A stretch of 64,000 nucleotides of DNA from NCBI RefSeq assembly GCF_032118995.1, contig NC_092661.1:5210501-5274500 (forward strand), given 5' to 3'. Source of the DNA: Asterias amurensis (Eukaryota; Echinodermata; Asteroidea; Forcipulatida; Asteriidae). The notes under the pieces are model-generated. The model was not told the origin of the DNA. It was given only the letters and a program-made list of their open reading frames with translations, and searched no databases. Positions 10,926-21,819 of this stretch are shown one piece after another; the stretch's first letter is position 1; every line of letters starts with the position of its first letter. The translations under genes were made by a program, and so were the position numbers.

Positions 10926-12560
10926 GCCTGTGGTTCAACATTTCAAAAATTCATTTTGATAAACCTCTTTCAAAACAATTATAAGTCAAGTCTGAATGAT
11001 TACAAAGAAAATTTCTCCGCCAGAACCATTCACTTTTTCACCTTATTGAAAATGCAAATTATTTTGACCCAATATTCCAGGTTTTGTAAATCTGAAAAAA
11101 TTTGATTTTTTTTTTCAATTTTTCTTTCACACTTGCCAACATAATTTCTTTTTGTTAATGCCCTATCCAGCCAACCTGGTGAACGAGTAAAGAGTTAGTC
11201 TTATCTCTAGGCCAACACTGATGATACTCTAGTACTCTAGGCCTTTACTGACTGACCATTCATACGTACCTACACCACTTAAGTCTTTCTCCCATGGCTG
11301 CTTTTTTTCATCCATCCTTTCTTTTCTCTCGCTACCTCCGAGTTTGTATTTTTGGTAGACTTAAAATGACTCAATTTTTACTAATAGTTCCCCCGTTCTT
11401 TTCTTTGGATTGTGACCTAAATGAGCAATTGTTGCAGCTATAGTGTTTTTATTATCTATTTTTTTGTCTTTAAACATTTGATGCTACATTTAAGACTGAT
11501 GTAATGCTGATTTTAAGAATTTGTAAATATTAATTTAGCTGAACTAAATTGTTTATTTACAACTTCTAAATCAAACACTTATCAGCCATAAATGTTGTTT
11601 ATTATTTATCTACTTTTATTTTAAAAAATAATATTTTTAAAGATTTACGTAAGCGAAAGTTTCTACATTCATAATTGATGTCATGCTGATATTAGGAACA
11701 TGTGAATATTCTGTCATTTAGAAATTCTAAACTCACTATTTACTTCTCCTAAATCAAACATTAATCATAAAATGAATGTTGATATTTAAACTTAGAAATG
11801 GTTTGACTGCATTACGATTACTTATAATAACTTACGGTTGTAGGTTAACATGTTTACAATACATGCTTACAGTAATAGCACTTAGTAGCAAAAGGGACAT
11901 TATTGCAGAATTTGTTTCATTGTTAAAAACATTTTGTTATTTTTTTTTAAAGAGTTACTGGCATTCTTATGAATTAGGTAAAAGTTACATTTTGTTACAC
12001 TTTGATGACGTAAAATCATGACAATTTTAAGTAAACATGACAACTGACGACTTGAAGTATCACCCGTGGAACTTCCGGTAAGACTAGTCTCCTAATTAAA
12101 AAGCATCATTGGCTTCGACCAATATGCTGCTGAAGAAATGCCAAGAAACTCTAAAGACAGCCGGAAAGCTCTATAAGTAAAGGACAACATCAACAAGATT
12201 GCAGAGCATCTTAGAGGGCAAGGGGCGGTACGAGGGGTGGGACTCTGCAAGAGAACGGGTTAGATCTCCTCTTACACTTCGGAGTCTTCGTCTTGATCTT
12301 GATCTTGATTTAGGACAACTTGCGTTATCCGACCTCCACTATTGCGCTTAATCAGTAATTTCTTTTTCAAGAACCATTTTGTTTCTTTTCTTTTAAGGAT
12401 CGTCAAAAACAGTGTATGTGCATTCAGTTCAATTCAATTATTGTTTAATAATGTGGAAGACACATATAGATTGTTTCCAAGAAGTGCATCAATTTAAACA
12501 CTGAGCAAATGTTTTTTTCATTTGAAATGTCGCAGAACGTCCTCACAAATGTTACTCGTT
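10926..12560. other. Gene-free AT-rich stretch with a diverged tandem duplication
   Basis: No gene seen. About 11440-11600 and 11610-11770 are diverged copies of each other (ATTATCTA(T/C)TTTT, GATGTAATGCTGAT / GATGTCATGCTGAT, CTAAATCAAACA). A short (CTTGAT)n patch is near 12292. Confidence 0.45.
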
Positions 12561-12609
12561 TTTTTTTTTTTTTTTGGAAACCTGCAGGTTACTCTTTATA
12601 AATAATTAC

Positions 12610-12815
12610 TAGGTTTTGTTTGCTGCCCTTTGAGAGCTAAAAAGGCAATTAAGGCCTTTAAGGATAAAGGACAGCATTTATAAAATAATTGCTTTTTTCT
12701 TCTATAAAAAGTTGCAGCACGTCTCATTAATTCTTACTATAGTGTTTGCTGCCCTTTGAAAGATACAAACGCAATTAAGGCTTTTAAGGATAAAAGGCAG
12801 CATTTATCAAATAAA
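12610..12815. repeat. Tandem duplication of CTGCCCTTT...AAAGG(A/C)AGCA unit
   Basis: TTTGCTGCCCTTTGAGAGCT and TTTGCTGCCCTTTGAAAGAT each lead to GCAATTAAGGC, TTTAAGGATAAA and CAGCATTTAT, about 133 bp apart. Each unit is itself imperfectly palindromic. Confidence 0.65.
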
Positions 12816-12862
12816 TTAATCGCTAAAAAATGTGGAGGTCGGATGGTGCAAGTTTTCCTTAC

Positions 12863-12984
12863 CTGAATCCAGCGATGACTCCAGCGAGGACTCCAAAGTT
12901 ACGTCCACAAACCACACATCCACAGATAACATCTGATACCATGGCACATTCTCTTGAGACCCGTCGACACAAAGATAGGATCAC
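12863..12984 (-). CDS. Candidate internal exon, unknown product
   Basis: A 122-nt segment on the minus strand between acceptor TTTTTGTAG and donor CAG-GTAAGG. One frame is open throughout, 40 codons plus two bases. The middle reads RECAMVSDVICGCVVCGRN and the end is hydrophobic (GVLAGVIAGF). I do not recognise it and cannot connect it in phase to a neighbouring exon. It could be a real exon, an exon relic or chance. Confidence 0.3.
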
Positions 12985-13061
12985 CTACAAAAACATAAGG
13001 GTTATAATTATTTCATTGCCTCAAAATATTATATCAAATTTATTTCGAAACAACACAAGGA

Positions 13062-13192
13062 AAAAGTTTTCGTATGGCGCCACTACTTTTTCATTTGATA
13101 TTAAATAATATAGTATCTTATTTACCTCAATGAGATATCGCTTTATGTAAAAAAAAAGAGTGAAAAAGAGGTGGCGCCATACGGGAAATTAT
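13062..13192. mobile_element. Family-E foldback MITE (GGCGCCA ends), copy 1
   Basis: Arms TTTTCGTATGGCGCCACTAC and GTGGCGCCATACGGGAAA around an AT-rich centre with AATATAGTATCT and ACCTCAATGAGATAT. Three more copies lie at 54.86-55.78 kb. Confidence 0.8.
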
Positions 13193-13557
13193 TCCAAAAC
13201 GAGTCTTGCGCCATGGGGCCTGCACCTAAAATTTAGGTAATATTATTTTCCAAAGTCTTACTTTTTTGTTTTCGATGGCTCCATGTTTTCATTCGGCTTC
13301 GGTCATAAAGGTTGCGTCCCATCGTACGGCGACTCAGGGGAAGCTTTCTATACAGCAAGCAGATATTTCGATCTCAACACTGAAGTTCAAGTTTATTTGG
13401 CTTTTAAAACTATGTTTTTGAAACAAGAGAACTTCGTGGAATTCACAATATGTAGAGACAGGCTCAACATTAATTTTTATTTTTGAAGTGACTGCAGGTT
13501 TTTAAACATTTCAGCTACGTGTATCCCAAACACTTGGCCATAAAGTCTTTTAGAATA

Positions 13558-14046
13558 TCAACAATTAAACAAGTGCAACTTTTGACGAAACATTTCTGAA
13601 TGCACATGACTAGTTGTGGTGTGAATTTCGATTAACATACGAGTAAAGTTCATCAGGAAAACGCGACGTCCAAGACCTTTAGTTGGGCCGAGAAAAATAC
13701 GGCCATCCTCCATTGCGACATGTCCAGTATAATGCCGTGCTGTATCGGCCACAACGAGGGGCTTCGAAAACCGCGGCCCAGATCTCCTTATTCGCATAAC
13801 AAGAAGTCTTTCAGAAGATGACATTCTACAATCGCGCACCTGTGATTCAGTTTCTTTCTCTTTCCTTGTTGATGTGTAGGTCCACCCATTAGAGTTATAT
13901 AACAGTGTACCTAAGCAGAGCTCCCTAACCATACACGCGTACTCTGACGACCATAGACTTGATTCAAACCCATTCTCGAGTTGGAGATTCCTAGGCATGT
14001 CGCGACAACTAGCAAACAATCCGTAGGCTACACTAACAGTGCGCAC
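13558..14046 (-). CDS. Open frame of 162 codons, no ATG, unknown
   Basis: The longest unexplained frame in the window, in a segment richer in GC than its surroundings. The frame opens at a GTG (14046), shortly after a stop, so any gene would need a spliced start. It is basic and arginine-rich (RLLVMRIRRSG, GLGRRVFLMNF). I recognise no domain. It may be an exon, a transposon remnant or chance; frames of up to 132 codons occur here in plain repeats. Confidence 0.2.
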   Translation of the reverse strand: MRTVSVAYGLFASCRDMPRNLQLENGFESSLWSSEYACMVRELCLGTLLYNSNGWTYTSTRKEKETESQVRDCRMSSSERLLVMRIRRSGPRFSKPLVVADTARHYTGHVAMEDGRIFLGPTKGLGRRVFLMNFTRMLIEIHTTTSHVHSEMFRQKLHLFNC

Positions 14047-14408
14047 TCGCCTTCAAAATGCAGCTCATCACAAAACTATAGTTTTCTGGTGATGGTACAG
14101 GATTGGGACTTGAGTCAAGTCTAGGACGACCATGGGGTTCGAATCCTTATTGGTATTTCTTAACAATGTCTCCTTAGAAAACAGGTTAAGTTCACTAGTG
14201 CGTGACCCGTGTTTATAATGGGTCTGCGCCATTTTCTTAATGGAAGAAAAATACTCCTTGCAAGCAATCTCAATGGTTCTTTTGTAGTTAGCATTTTGTT
14301 TGTACCATTTTTCTTGTTTAGAATCAGCTGGAGAGGAGAGCCTCTAGACTGGAACTGTGTTTATTTTAGACTATCTTTCGGGTTCCAGCTATTTCTTGTA
14401 TTTCCTGT

Positions 14409-15056
14409 ATTTAAAGACACTGGACACTAGTATTTTTGGGACCTGTTGTTATTCTCAGACGACACCCCAAAATAATATAACAGCAAGAACACAACTTTTG
14501 TTGCAGCTTCAACTACTTTTTTATTCGTAGCAAGATCTGATAAATTACCAGTTTGGCATACAAACTTGTACGATAATACAATAAGTTACAACGCTCATTG
14601 AACTCTTGACATAACAATGACGTAATCAAGGACAAATGCCGAAGGGCAGCTTGACCATTAAAATGTAACGGGCCCGGATTTTAATTACTTGTTAGCTTGC
14701 CATTGATAAAAATTTGGGCAGCTTGCCCAGCCTCTACGTATAGGGGCAGCGTGCCCACCTATATTGCCAACGAGGAAGTCGAATATTGAGGGAAACTCCT
14801 GTTGTCTGGGCTTTTCATGACCACAAAGTCCTAGTAGCGATCACAAAAGCTGTGATATTAAATAAACGTCAAACCCAATCATTCTTAAAACAATTAAGGA
14901 TTCAAATGAATTTTTTACGCAATTTGAAAGCCTTTTGTGAAGCCTTTCCAAGAAGTGAAAAATTAACTACTAACCAATTTGCACAGTTTTTAGCCCTGCA
15001 ATAGAAACGCCAGTCATCTCACTTTTCATCACTACAGTCTTTTAATGAGTTTCCGA
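14409..15056. other. Gene-free stretch
   Basis: Begins with an isolated family-A-like end (AAAGACACTGGACACTAG) with no matching right end. I see no gene. Confidence 0.4.
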
Positions 15057-15338
15057 TTTAAAGACAATGGACACTATTGGTAATTGTCAAAATCCAGTCT
15101 TCTCACTTGGTGTATCTAAACACATGCAATAAATAACAAACCTGTGAAAATTTGAGGTTGAGGTCTCGAAATCAAATTCGTGGAAAATGACTTCTTTCTC
15201 GAACACTACGTCACTTCAGAGTACGCCGTTTCTCACAAAGTTTTATACTATCAACCTCTCCCCATTATTTGTTACCAATTGAGGTTTTATGCTAATAATT
15301 ATTTTGAGTAATTACCAATAGTGTCCTCTGCCTTTAAT
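15057..15338. mobile_element. Family-A MITE, copy A3 (internally deleted)
   Basis: Ends AAAGACAATGGACACTATTG and AATAGTGTCCTCTGCCTTTA are present. It lacks about 100 bp of the middle found in full copies. Confidence 0.8.
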
Positions 15339-15704
15339 ATCCGTCAAGCATTGATTACAAAAACAACCCATAAAATCTACATCTGTATATCTCCAAACAT
15401 GAACTTGTAGTATTATGTGCTGAGCATCTGAGTCCTGCTATAGTTAGTAAGACCTCTGCTTTAGATTGGCAAATGAATGGGTTTGAATCTAAACCGAGTG
15501 ATAATAGTCCACAAAACCCTGGAAAACACCAAGTATATAGTGCTGACACAAGCTCTCTGACACACCTTAAGAGTTAAAACAAATGTTCCCTTTCCAATGC
15601 AAAATAATTACATATTAAGGAGATAAATAGTTTCTTATATAGTGTTCTTATTATTACAATACATTGCCTTGTGAGCTTTATAAAGTTAGTATGTGTAATC
15701 CAGC

Positions 15705-16094
15705 TTAAAGGAACACGTTGCCTTGGATCGGACGAGTTGGTCTTTTAAAAGCAGTTGAAACCGTTTGTTATGAAATACATATGATTAGAAAGATATTTTA
15801 AAAGTAGAATATAGTAATCCACAAAAGTATCACTTGAAATTGCACGGTTTTCCTTTTACGTCGCGCACTAACACGGTCGGACATTTATGGGAGTCAAAAT
15901 TTTGACTCCCATGGCCGACCGTGTTTCTTCTTCGCGACGTATAAGGAAAACCGTGCAATTTCGAGGCATGTTTGCGTGGATCATTATATTCTACTTTTAA
16001 ATTATCTATCTAACCATTGCAATTCGTAACAAACGGTTTCAAACGCTTTTCAAAGACCAACTCGACCGATCCAAGGCAACGTGTTCCTTTAAAG
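15705..16094. mobile_element. Family-B foldback MITE, copy 2
   Basis: Starts AAAGGAACACGTTGCCTTGG and ends with the complement. The centre GGGAGTCAAAATTTTGACTC is palindromic. Its right end abuts, sharing AAAG, the family-C element that follows. Confidence 0.85.
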
Positions 16095-16458
16095 CCATTG
16101 GACCCTTTCGGTACAGAAAAAAAAAAGTTCACAGATTTACAAATAACTTACAGGGTTTACAGAAGGTAGGGGTGAAATACTTCTCTTGAAATATTATTCC
16201 ATGAAATGCTTTACTTTTTGAGAAAACAGTAAAACAATATCAATTCTAGTTAACGAGAATTACGGATTTATTTTAAACACATGTCATGACACGGCCAAAC
16301 GCGTGGATACAAGGGTGGGTTTTCCCGTTATTTTCTCCCGACTCCGAAGACGGATTGCGCCTAAATTTTCACAGGTTTGTTATTTGATATAGAAGTTGTG
16401 ATACACAAAGTGTGGGCCTTGGACAATACTGTTTTTACCGAAAGGGTCCAATGGCTTT
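16090..16458. mobile_element. Family-C MITE, copy 1
   Basis: Ends AAAGCCATTGGACCCTTTCG and CGAAAGGGTCCAATGGCTTT are exact complements. Internal hallmarks are TTCACAGATTTACAAATAA and CGACTCCGA. Other copies lie at 28300, 33053, 39853 and 50430. Confidence 0.85.
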
Positions 16459-16751
16459 CAAATAACCTATTAATTTGTACCCAGATACAAGTGAGACTTT
16501 TATTTACATTATTCTACTATCGATTTAAAGCATTAATGCAGAAATTGCAATTTTCGTTAAAGCCTTGCTAATTCATAATTAAAAACGGTTAATTTAGTTT
16601 TGCCAATATTTACAGTTAGTCTTTGCATAATGCAAAAATGATTCAAACCTCTTATTAAAGCAACTGAATACCATCATTAATGTCAGACACTATAATCATA
16701 ATATTCATTATAAGAGATAATTTCCATTTCTGGTAATTAGTCATCAGTGGT
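16459..16751 (-). other. 3' flank of the lectin gene
   Basis: AT-rich. Minus-strand AATAAG near 16660 is a possible weak polyadenylation signal; no perfect AATAAA was seen. Confidence 0.3.
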
Positions 16752-17020
16752 CTAGCCACGGACTACTGCATACACCAAGCAGCCTGGCAGATCATCTGCC
16801 TTCAAGTCTCCAGCCTTTACATCGAACAGCCTGCACTGACCAGAAGTCATGACGTAGTCGAAAGACCAACACCCGTTCATCTTACAACTTAGGAAACATT
16901 GCATTGGTGAATTCATGTAAAGGACCGATAGAAGGCGTGGGTCGACAATACATTTCCCTTCGAATAGCAATGTGGATAGTATGCCAGCAACTGGTAAAGC
17001 CTTGTCCATGGTCGTCGCGG
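16752..17020 (-). CDS. Lectin exon 5, PAN/Apple domain and stop
   Basis: A 269-nt terminal exon after acceptor TTTTCCACAG, with the stop at 16754-16752. It has six cysteines and the core CWSFDYVMTSGQC. Confidence 0.85.
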
Positions 17021-20000
17021 CTGTGGAAAAATAAACACGATAAAGAAAAAGACAATACACGAAGATAAAACAAACAAATACAAAGAGATGTTTATGATTC
17101 CCAGTTTGAGATTGTTCTCTAGTTTACAATCTCAGTAAATGCATTGTATGGTCACAGTAAAAAAGCGAAACACTTTACGCATGGTCGTACAGGCGTGGTA
17201 TTACTCACGTGGACAAATTAGTCCTCCATGCTCTTGTACACGATTATTTAAAATTCTATATGACTGTTTTTTTCTTTAATCCATCAGTGGTTATCTTCTG
17301 AAAAGTGAAAAATCAAATACTTTCTAAATTAAATGATGTCTTACTTGTCATTTGAACGCAGTCTTCTATGGGGCACTCTTCAATAATCACTTCGCATAGT
17401 GTTAGGACGTCGTCTTTTGGGCCGTTTGAATGATCAGCGTCGTCCACACTGACGTACCGGGCAACCACGGGAGGGTCACATACAAACTGTAAGTGTGCCC
17501 CAGGGATCGATGCTTGGTCTGTTGTCACTGGTAATCCACACGCAGCATTATTTAAGATGTCGCTCTCGGTGCCAGCTCGCACGATGGCACCAGACAAACG
17601 CTCACCTGTCATTGGAAAAAATATTAAGAGACAAAATAGTACATTTTAGTTTAAAACATTTAAGACAGTTAATGGATTGCTTGTCATAAAAAAAATGTTA
17701 CTCGTGCATCTTCCTTTTGGTGTCAGGAAGTTGCAGAGAGAGGGACGCATAATATGCTCCGGTCATTAGCTCAAGTGTTCTTTTCAAATTACAATATAAT
17801 TTATGGGCTATTTTGGTTTGATTAATAACGTTACATTGAGTTATTACTTACTACTTTTAAGTCATCTTTGTGGAGATTAAGTTATTGGTTCATTCCACTT
17901 TGGGAAAATCGTGTTGATAGTAATTTTGGTAGTAACATTTGCCCAACTATTTGACAAAGAAGTAATAATTAAGCCCTGATTGATAATTTACATTTTTGAA
18001 AAGTAACAGTTTCACTTACTGCAGCAATCTCCTCTGTTGACGAGGGTGATACGACCGAGGCAGTGTTTTGCTACGATATCCACCTTCCACCAGAGATGTG
18101 GGTCGTGCACTAAAACAAAACAAAAAACATTAATTTAGTGCTTTGCAAGTTACAGAGAAGTTGCAAGCTGTAGACAATGATTTACGCGACGCCAAAAAAC
18201 ATATCTACAATTATAATGAACAAATTCAAAATGGCCGCTTAAGATCTATCTCACAAAGATAATCGAAAAAAAGAAAAAGAAAATGGCATTTCAATGTGAT
18301 CGTTGCAAAAGTTACTGAGGGTCAGTTCATAGTAAACATGATCTTTCGTTATAGACTAACGCTGGCCTGGCGGTCACCTGAGCTGCTAAATCAATGGACG
18401 ATGTCATCGTCAGCCAATCACCGTGCAGGAAAACCATGCTGTTTAATGGTTGATTTTTTTCGTAACGGGAGTTTTGGACTACCGGTGGAAATTGCTCTAT
18501 CCTGACTGGACTAGCTACGATCCGGTCTCGCTTTTAACATTTCCGGGAAGAATATGAAATAATATATCCATATAATATACTAATTGGGGATTGTTGCCGA
18601 TATTCATAACGGGAAAAATTGTCGTGTTTTTGTGACTTTGTTTATTTCTTATGGAAGCCATTTTTTACGTAAAAAATTATCTTTTTAAAAATTGAGTTGC
18701 ACCGATTTCTTTCATACAAAACGACAGATATGCTCTTCATTTCAATGTACTGGTACACATTGCTTTCAATATTTTTCAGATAAGGCCGAATAAGACTGAA
18801 TTTCAGAAGCCCTTTGGAAAAATTATATATTCACACAGAGGTCACGCACGAAAAACGATGAATAATTTGCAGATAAAAGAAAGGAATTTGGTGACCTGCG
18901 GGTTGACTGTTTGTTTTTTGTACACTTTTTTCCAACTGTGGCCCATTCCCGAACCGCGGACCATTGTCCTCTTTTGTTAGGTACCTGGGGTCGATTTCAC
19001 AAAGAGTTAGGACTCGTCTTATCTCGAATAACTCGTCCTAACTTAGGATTAATCTTAACAACTCGTCCTAACTTAGGATTAATCTTAAGGTCTGCATGCT
19101 ACAGTGCAGGGTTGGGACTCGTCCTAAGTCCAAAGATTAGTCTTAAGTTAGGAAGAGTTTTGTGAAATCGACGGCAGGTTTGAATGTGTATACCTCATTT
19201 GTGGGTGACGAGAACACTCTAAAAAGTCGCTTATTATACACTTACTGGTGTGGGCGCAACTAAAACCACCAACATGTGTTCTTAGATCATTATCTATCGC
19301 TAGATCTGCTGAAAGGTTTACTCCAAGGTGTGAATAAGTCGAGACCTGGGTGGCTTGCATTCCATGAAGATTCAGAACTGAAAGTATGACAGAGAAATAT
19401 TCAAACCCCAGGAAAGACTCGGTTATCAGTAATGTGTTACTTGTTCGACAAACATAATATTGAGCTAACAACACATTTTAATTCAAAAGAGATAGACAGC
19501 TGGAAAGCTTCACAAAGCACATCACCCCTATACAATACATTAATAAATACATCAGACAGTTTCGCTGTTCCTATTGGTGGAGAGCGCGTCACGTGGGTGT
19601 GTATAAACCTTTGTTTATGACCAGTAAAAAGTGTTAAAAACATGGGCGTGACACGGGAGCTTGCACCTGTGGTTATAAAACAGTTTCTTCATTCCTATTG
19701 GTCGAGAGGAACGGCCGGGACAGTTGTGCCACATCACGCGATACGCGCGACGCGCACAGTATAAGGAGTTGTTTAGCCGAGAGCCTTACCATTTCATAGC
19801 TGGGGGGGGGGGGTGTTGAAAGAAATCGTTGAACAATTATAATTTTCGCATTTGTTTTACTTTCTGACCAAAAAGTGTTGATGTTTTTTGACCGAAAAGG
19901 TATTTCTGAATGGGAGTCAAAGTGTGTTGAATCGGTTTTCAACAAGTGGTTTAACCCCGCCGAGGTCTGGTTCTTGATAATTTACATCGACTTCGTCTCG

Positions 20001-21819
20001 GTGAAATGGTCAAGACTCAGGCCTCGTTGGGTTTATTCCACTAGTTGAAAACCTCTTCACCTAACATTGATTCCCTTAATTAAAATCCGATTTTCCCCAA
20101 ATGAAATGATTACATAACTGCTGACCGATAGGTGACCACCAATGGCCAAAATCCGTTAACACCCAAAATGGGGCTTAGACCAATCAAAGCGAAGCAAAAA
20201 TATATGTAAATTGACGTTCATCGACCAGGGCCTAATAATTTCATGGCTGTGCTAAACGTAAGCACAGAGTCGGCGCTCACGAACTGCCCCTAAATACCGG
20301 GCAATGTCGATCGTCTAGTTGGTATGAACATTGCATAAACATTGCAAATGCCTCGGGTTTGAATCCCACCCGGGTAGTATGCCTGTATTTTGTTGCTGTG
20401 CACATAAAACTCGGGAAAGTACTGAGTATACAGTGCTACACACACATCATATCAGTGTGGGTGTAACCAAAATGATTATACCTAAAGTAATTTTCCTTAC
20501 ATTCTTACTCAAACAGGACTGGGGAAAGAACTGAGTATAAAGATACACTCTAAAAAAGAAGTGTAAAAACTTGCTGAGTAAATGTGCTGGGTACGAAAGT
20601 TGAGTAACTTCTTACGCAATGTTGGGCAACAAGGCGATTTGGCTTGTGCCCTCGAGAAGGTAACTTGTACCTTTTTAAGTTGCATAAAAAAATTAGCCAG
20701 TGAAAGCAACTTGTGTGTACAAAAACACATTTTCCTCGCCACAGGGTCAAGTTTACCTTGCGACGTACTAAAAAATGCTCTTTTTGTGGTAAAATGTTGC
20801 ACGTAATTGGGTAAACTGCTCCTCGTGGAAACCATTTTACCCATAATGCAAAGAGCACTTTACACACACACACGGACGTGTCGTACAAGTTGCATGGCAC
20901 AAGTCATAATCAAAGATGGATGGGGTGGACGTAATTCTGATGTTGCAGGTCGTTGATGTCTGATGTTCATTTAACCACGGTTGTAAAGAGATAATTTTGG
21001 CTTTATGGTAGATAGTTTGTTTGAGGAACAACAGTCTGTTGAAGGGAGAAATGCATCACCAGGAAAGACGCGGATAGTAGCTTCAACAATTTCGTCAATA
21101 ACAGGTCTGGCAAAACCAACCGGCTCTTTTCAGAGCCAAAACCGCTTCTAAAAAGAGATTGTTACATGTAGTCTGCTCGCAAGACTTTTGTGTTCGTGTT
21201 TCACCCCCTGAATGTACACAAACTCTCCTGTCGTTTTATGCAAGGTTATTATTAGGTTGTGATCACCATAGATTAATCGGAAATTATACTGTCCAGTCCA
21301 ATTCGATGTATATGGTTTTTTTTAATGTTTTTTTTTAGTGTCCGTGTTTGCTGCAAAAATGCATTACTTCTTTTTTACTTAACCCTAGGGGTTATGGTGC
21401 TCAACTACTGAGTAAATGGGTAGTCGATTGTTGGGTACATTTTGAAACAACAAAATTGGGTAAGAAATTTGAAGCATAGTTGGGTAGCCGTTTTACACAG
21501 AAATTGAGTAAATTACGACGCAACCCCTGTTGCGTACCGTTTTACCCTCCAAACGACCATGTTCCCTTTTGAACACCACAAAGAGTAAAATTTTACGCAA
21601 CATTGGACATTTTTTTCTTAGAGTGTATCATTACCCACATCGGTGTGCTAATGATTACTACGTAATAATCTTGGTTATAATCGAGTCGGAGTCTATGTAG
21701 TTGTTTAAAGACTCACCTGTAAGCTCGTTGCACCAGATGCAGGACAGCAGGCAAAACCACACGAGGATTCCAAAGAGAATCATCGGCAGGGATTTCTCAA
21801 GCCTATCGCTGTGAGCCAT
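16752..21819 (-). CDS. F-type lectin with signal peptide and PAN/Apple domain, complete gene (five exons)
   Basis: Complete gene model of 855 coding nt (284 residues). Coding exons in reading order are 21819-21717, 19377-19246, 18109-18020, 17605-17345 and 17020-16752. All four introns are phase 1 with GT/AG ends. Residues 1-30 are a signal peptide with core MILFGILVWFCLLSC, so the product should be secreted. The fucose signature H-x26-RxD-x4-R is exact: H77, R104, D106, R111, split across exons 2 to 4. C107-C108 match the vicinal cysteines known in eel agglutinin. The lectin domain spans roughly 36-190 and a six-cysteine PAN/Apple domain roughly 205-282. Lectins of this family bind terminal fucose and often act in innate recognition; the partner here is unknown. 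It is convergent with the similar gene at 173-1944. Intron 1 holds a TIR element and SINE pieces. Confidence 0.9.
17345..17605 (-). CDS. Lectin exon 4, second half of F-type domain
   Basis: A 261-nt exon, acceptor ATGACAG and donor GTAAGA. It encodes ERLSGAIVRAG with R111 and ends with TLCEV and an acidic linker containing two cysteines. Confidence 0.88.
18020..18109 (-). CDS. Lectin exon 3, WWKVD...RGDCC
   Basis: A 90-nt exon, acceptor GTTTTAG and donor GTAAGT, same size as the plus-strand copy at 173-262. It carries R104 and D106 of the sugar site. Confidence 0.88.
18987..19172. mobile_element. Family-G foldback MITE in lectin intron 2
   Basis: Arms GGTCGATTTCACAAAGAGTT and TTTTGTGAAATCGAC. 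Inside, repeated ACTCGTCCTAACTTAGGATT blocks are mostly palindromic. Together with the following exons it shows that this intron tolerates insertions. Confidence 0.75.
19246..19377 (-). CDS. Lectin exon 2, start of F-type domain
   Basis: A 132-nt exon, acceptor CTTTCAG and donor GTAAGT. It begins NLHGMQATQVST and ends SCAHT, giving the signature histidine (residue 77). A lone copy of this exon lies at 26147-26278. Confidence 0.88.
19560..19790. repeat. Dispersed repeat with CCAAT and E-box motifs, copy 1
   Basis: CCTATTGGTGGAGAGCGCGT followed by CACGTG, with a second CCTATTGGTCGAGAGGAACG. Similar blocks lie at 56805-57050 and 60055-60180. ATTGG is the complement of a CCAAT box and CACGTG is an E-box, but repetition suggests a mobile sequence rather than a dedicated promoter. 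Confidence 0.5.
20295..20480 (+). mobile_element. tRNA-derived SINE, family D, copy 3
   Basis: GTCTAGTTGGTATGAACATT (box A region) and GGGTTTGAATCCC (box B), then GGGAAAGTACTGAGTATACA and the CACACATC tail. It lies in lectin intron 1, antisense to the gene. Confidence 0.8.
20544..21628. mobile_element. 1.08-kb TIR element inserted in a SINE tail
   Basis: Starts TACACTCTAAAAAAGAA and ends TTTTTTCTTAGAGTGTA. The flanks, GAACTGAGTATA before and CATTACCCACATCGGTGT after, are two halves of a family-D SINE tail. Several internal frames exist but none resembles a transposase, so it appears non-autonomous. Confidence 0.7.
21717..21819 (-). CDS. Lectin exon 1, signal peptide
   Basis: ATG at 21819 (AAGATGGCT context), 34 codons plus one base, donor GTGAGT. 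It encodes a basic start, a hydrophobic core and a C-W-C segment before the mature protein. Confidence 0.85.
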
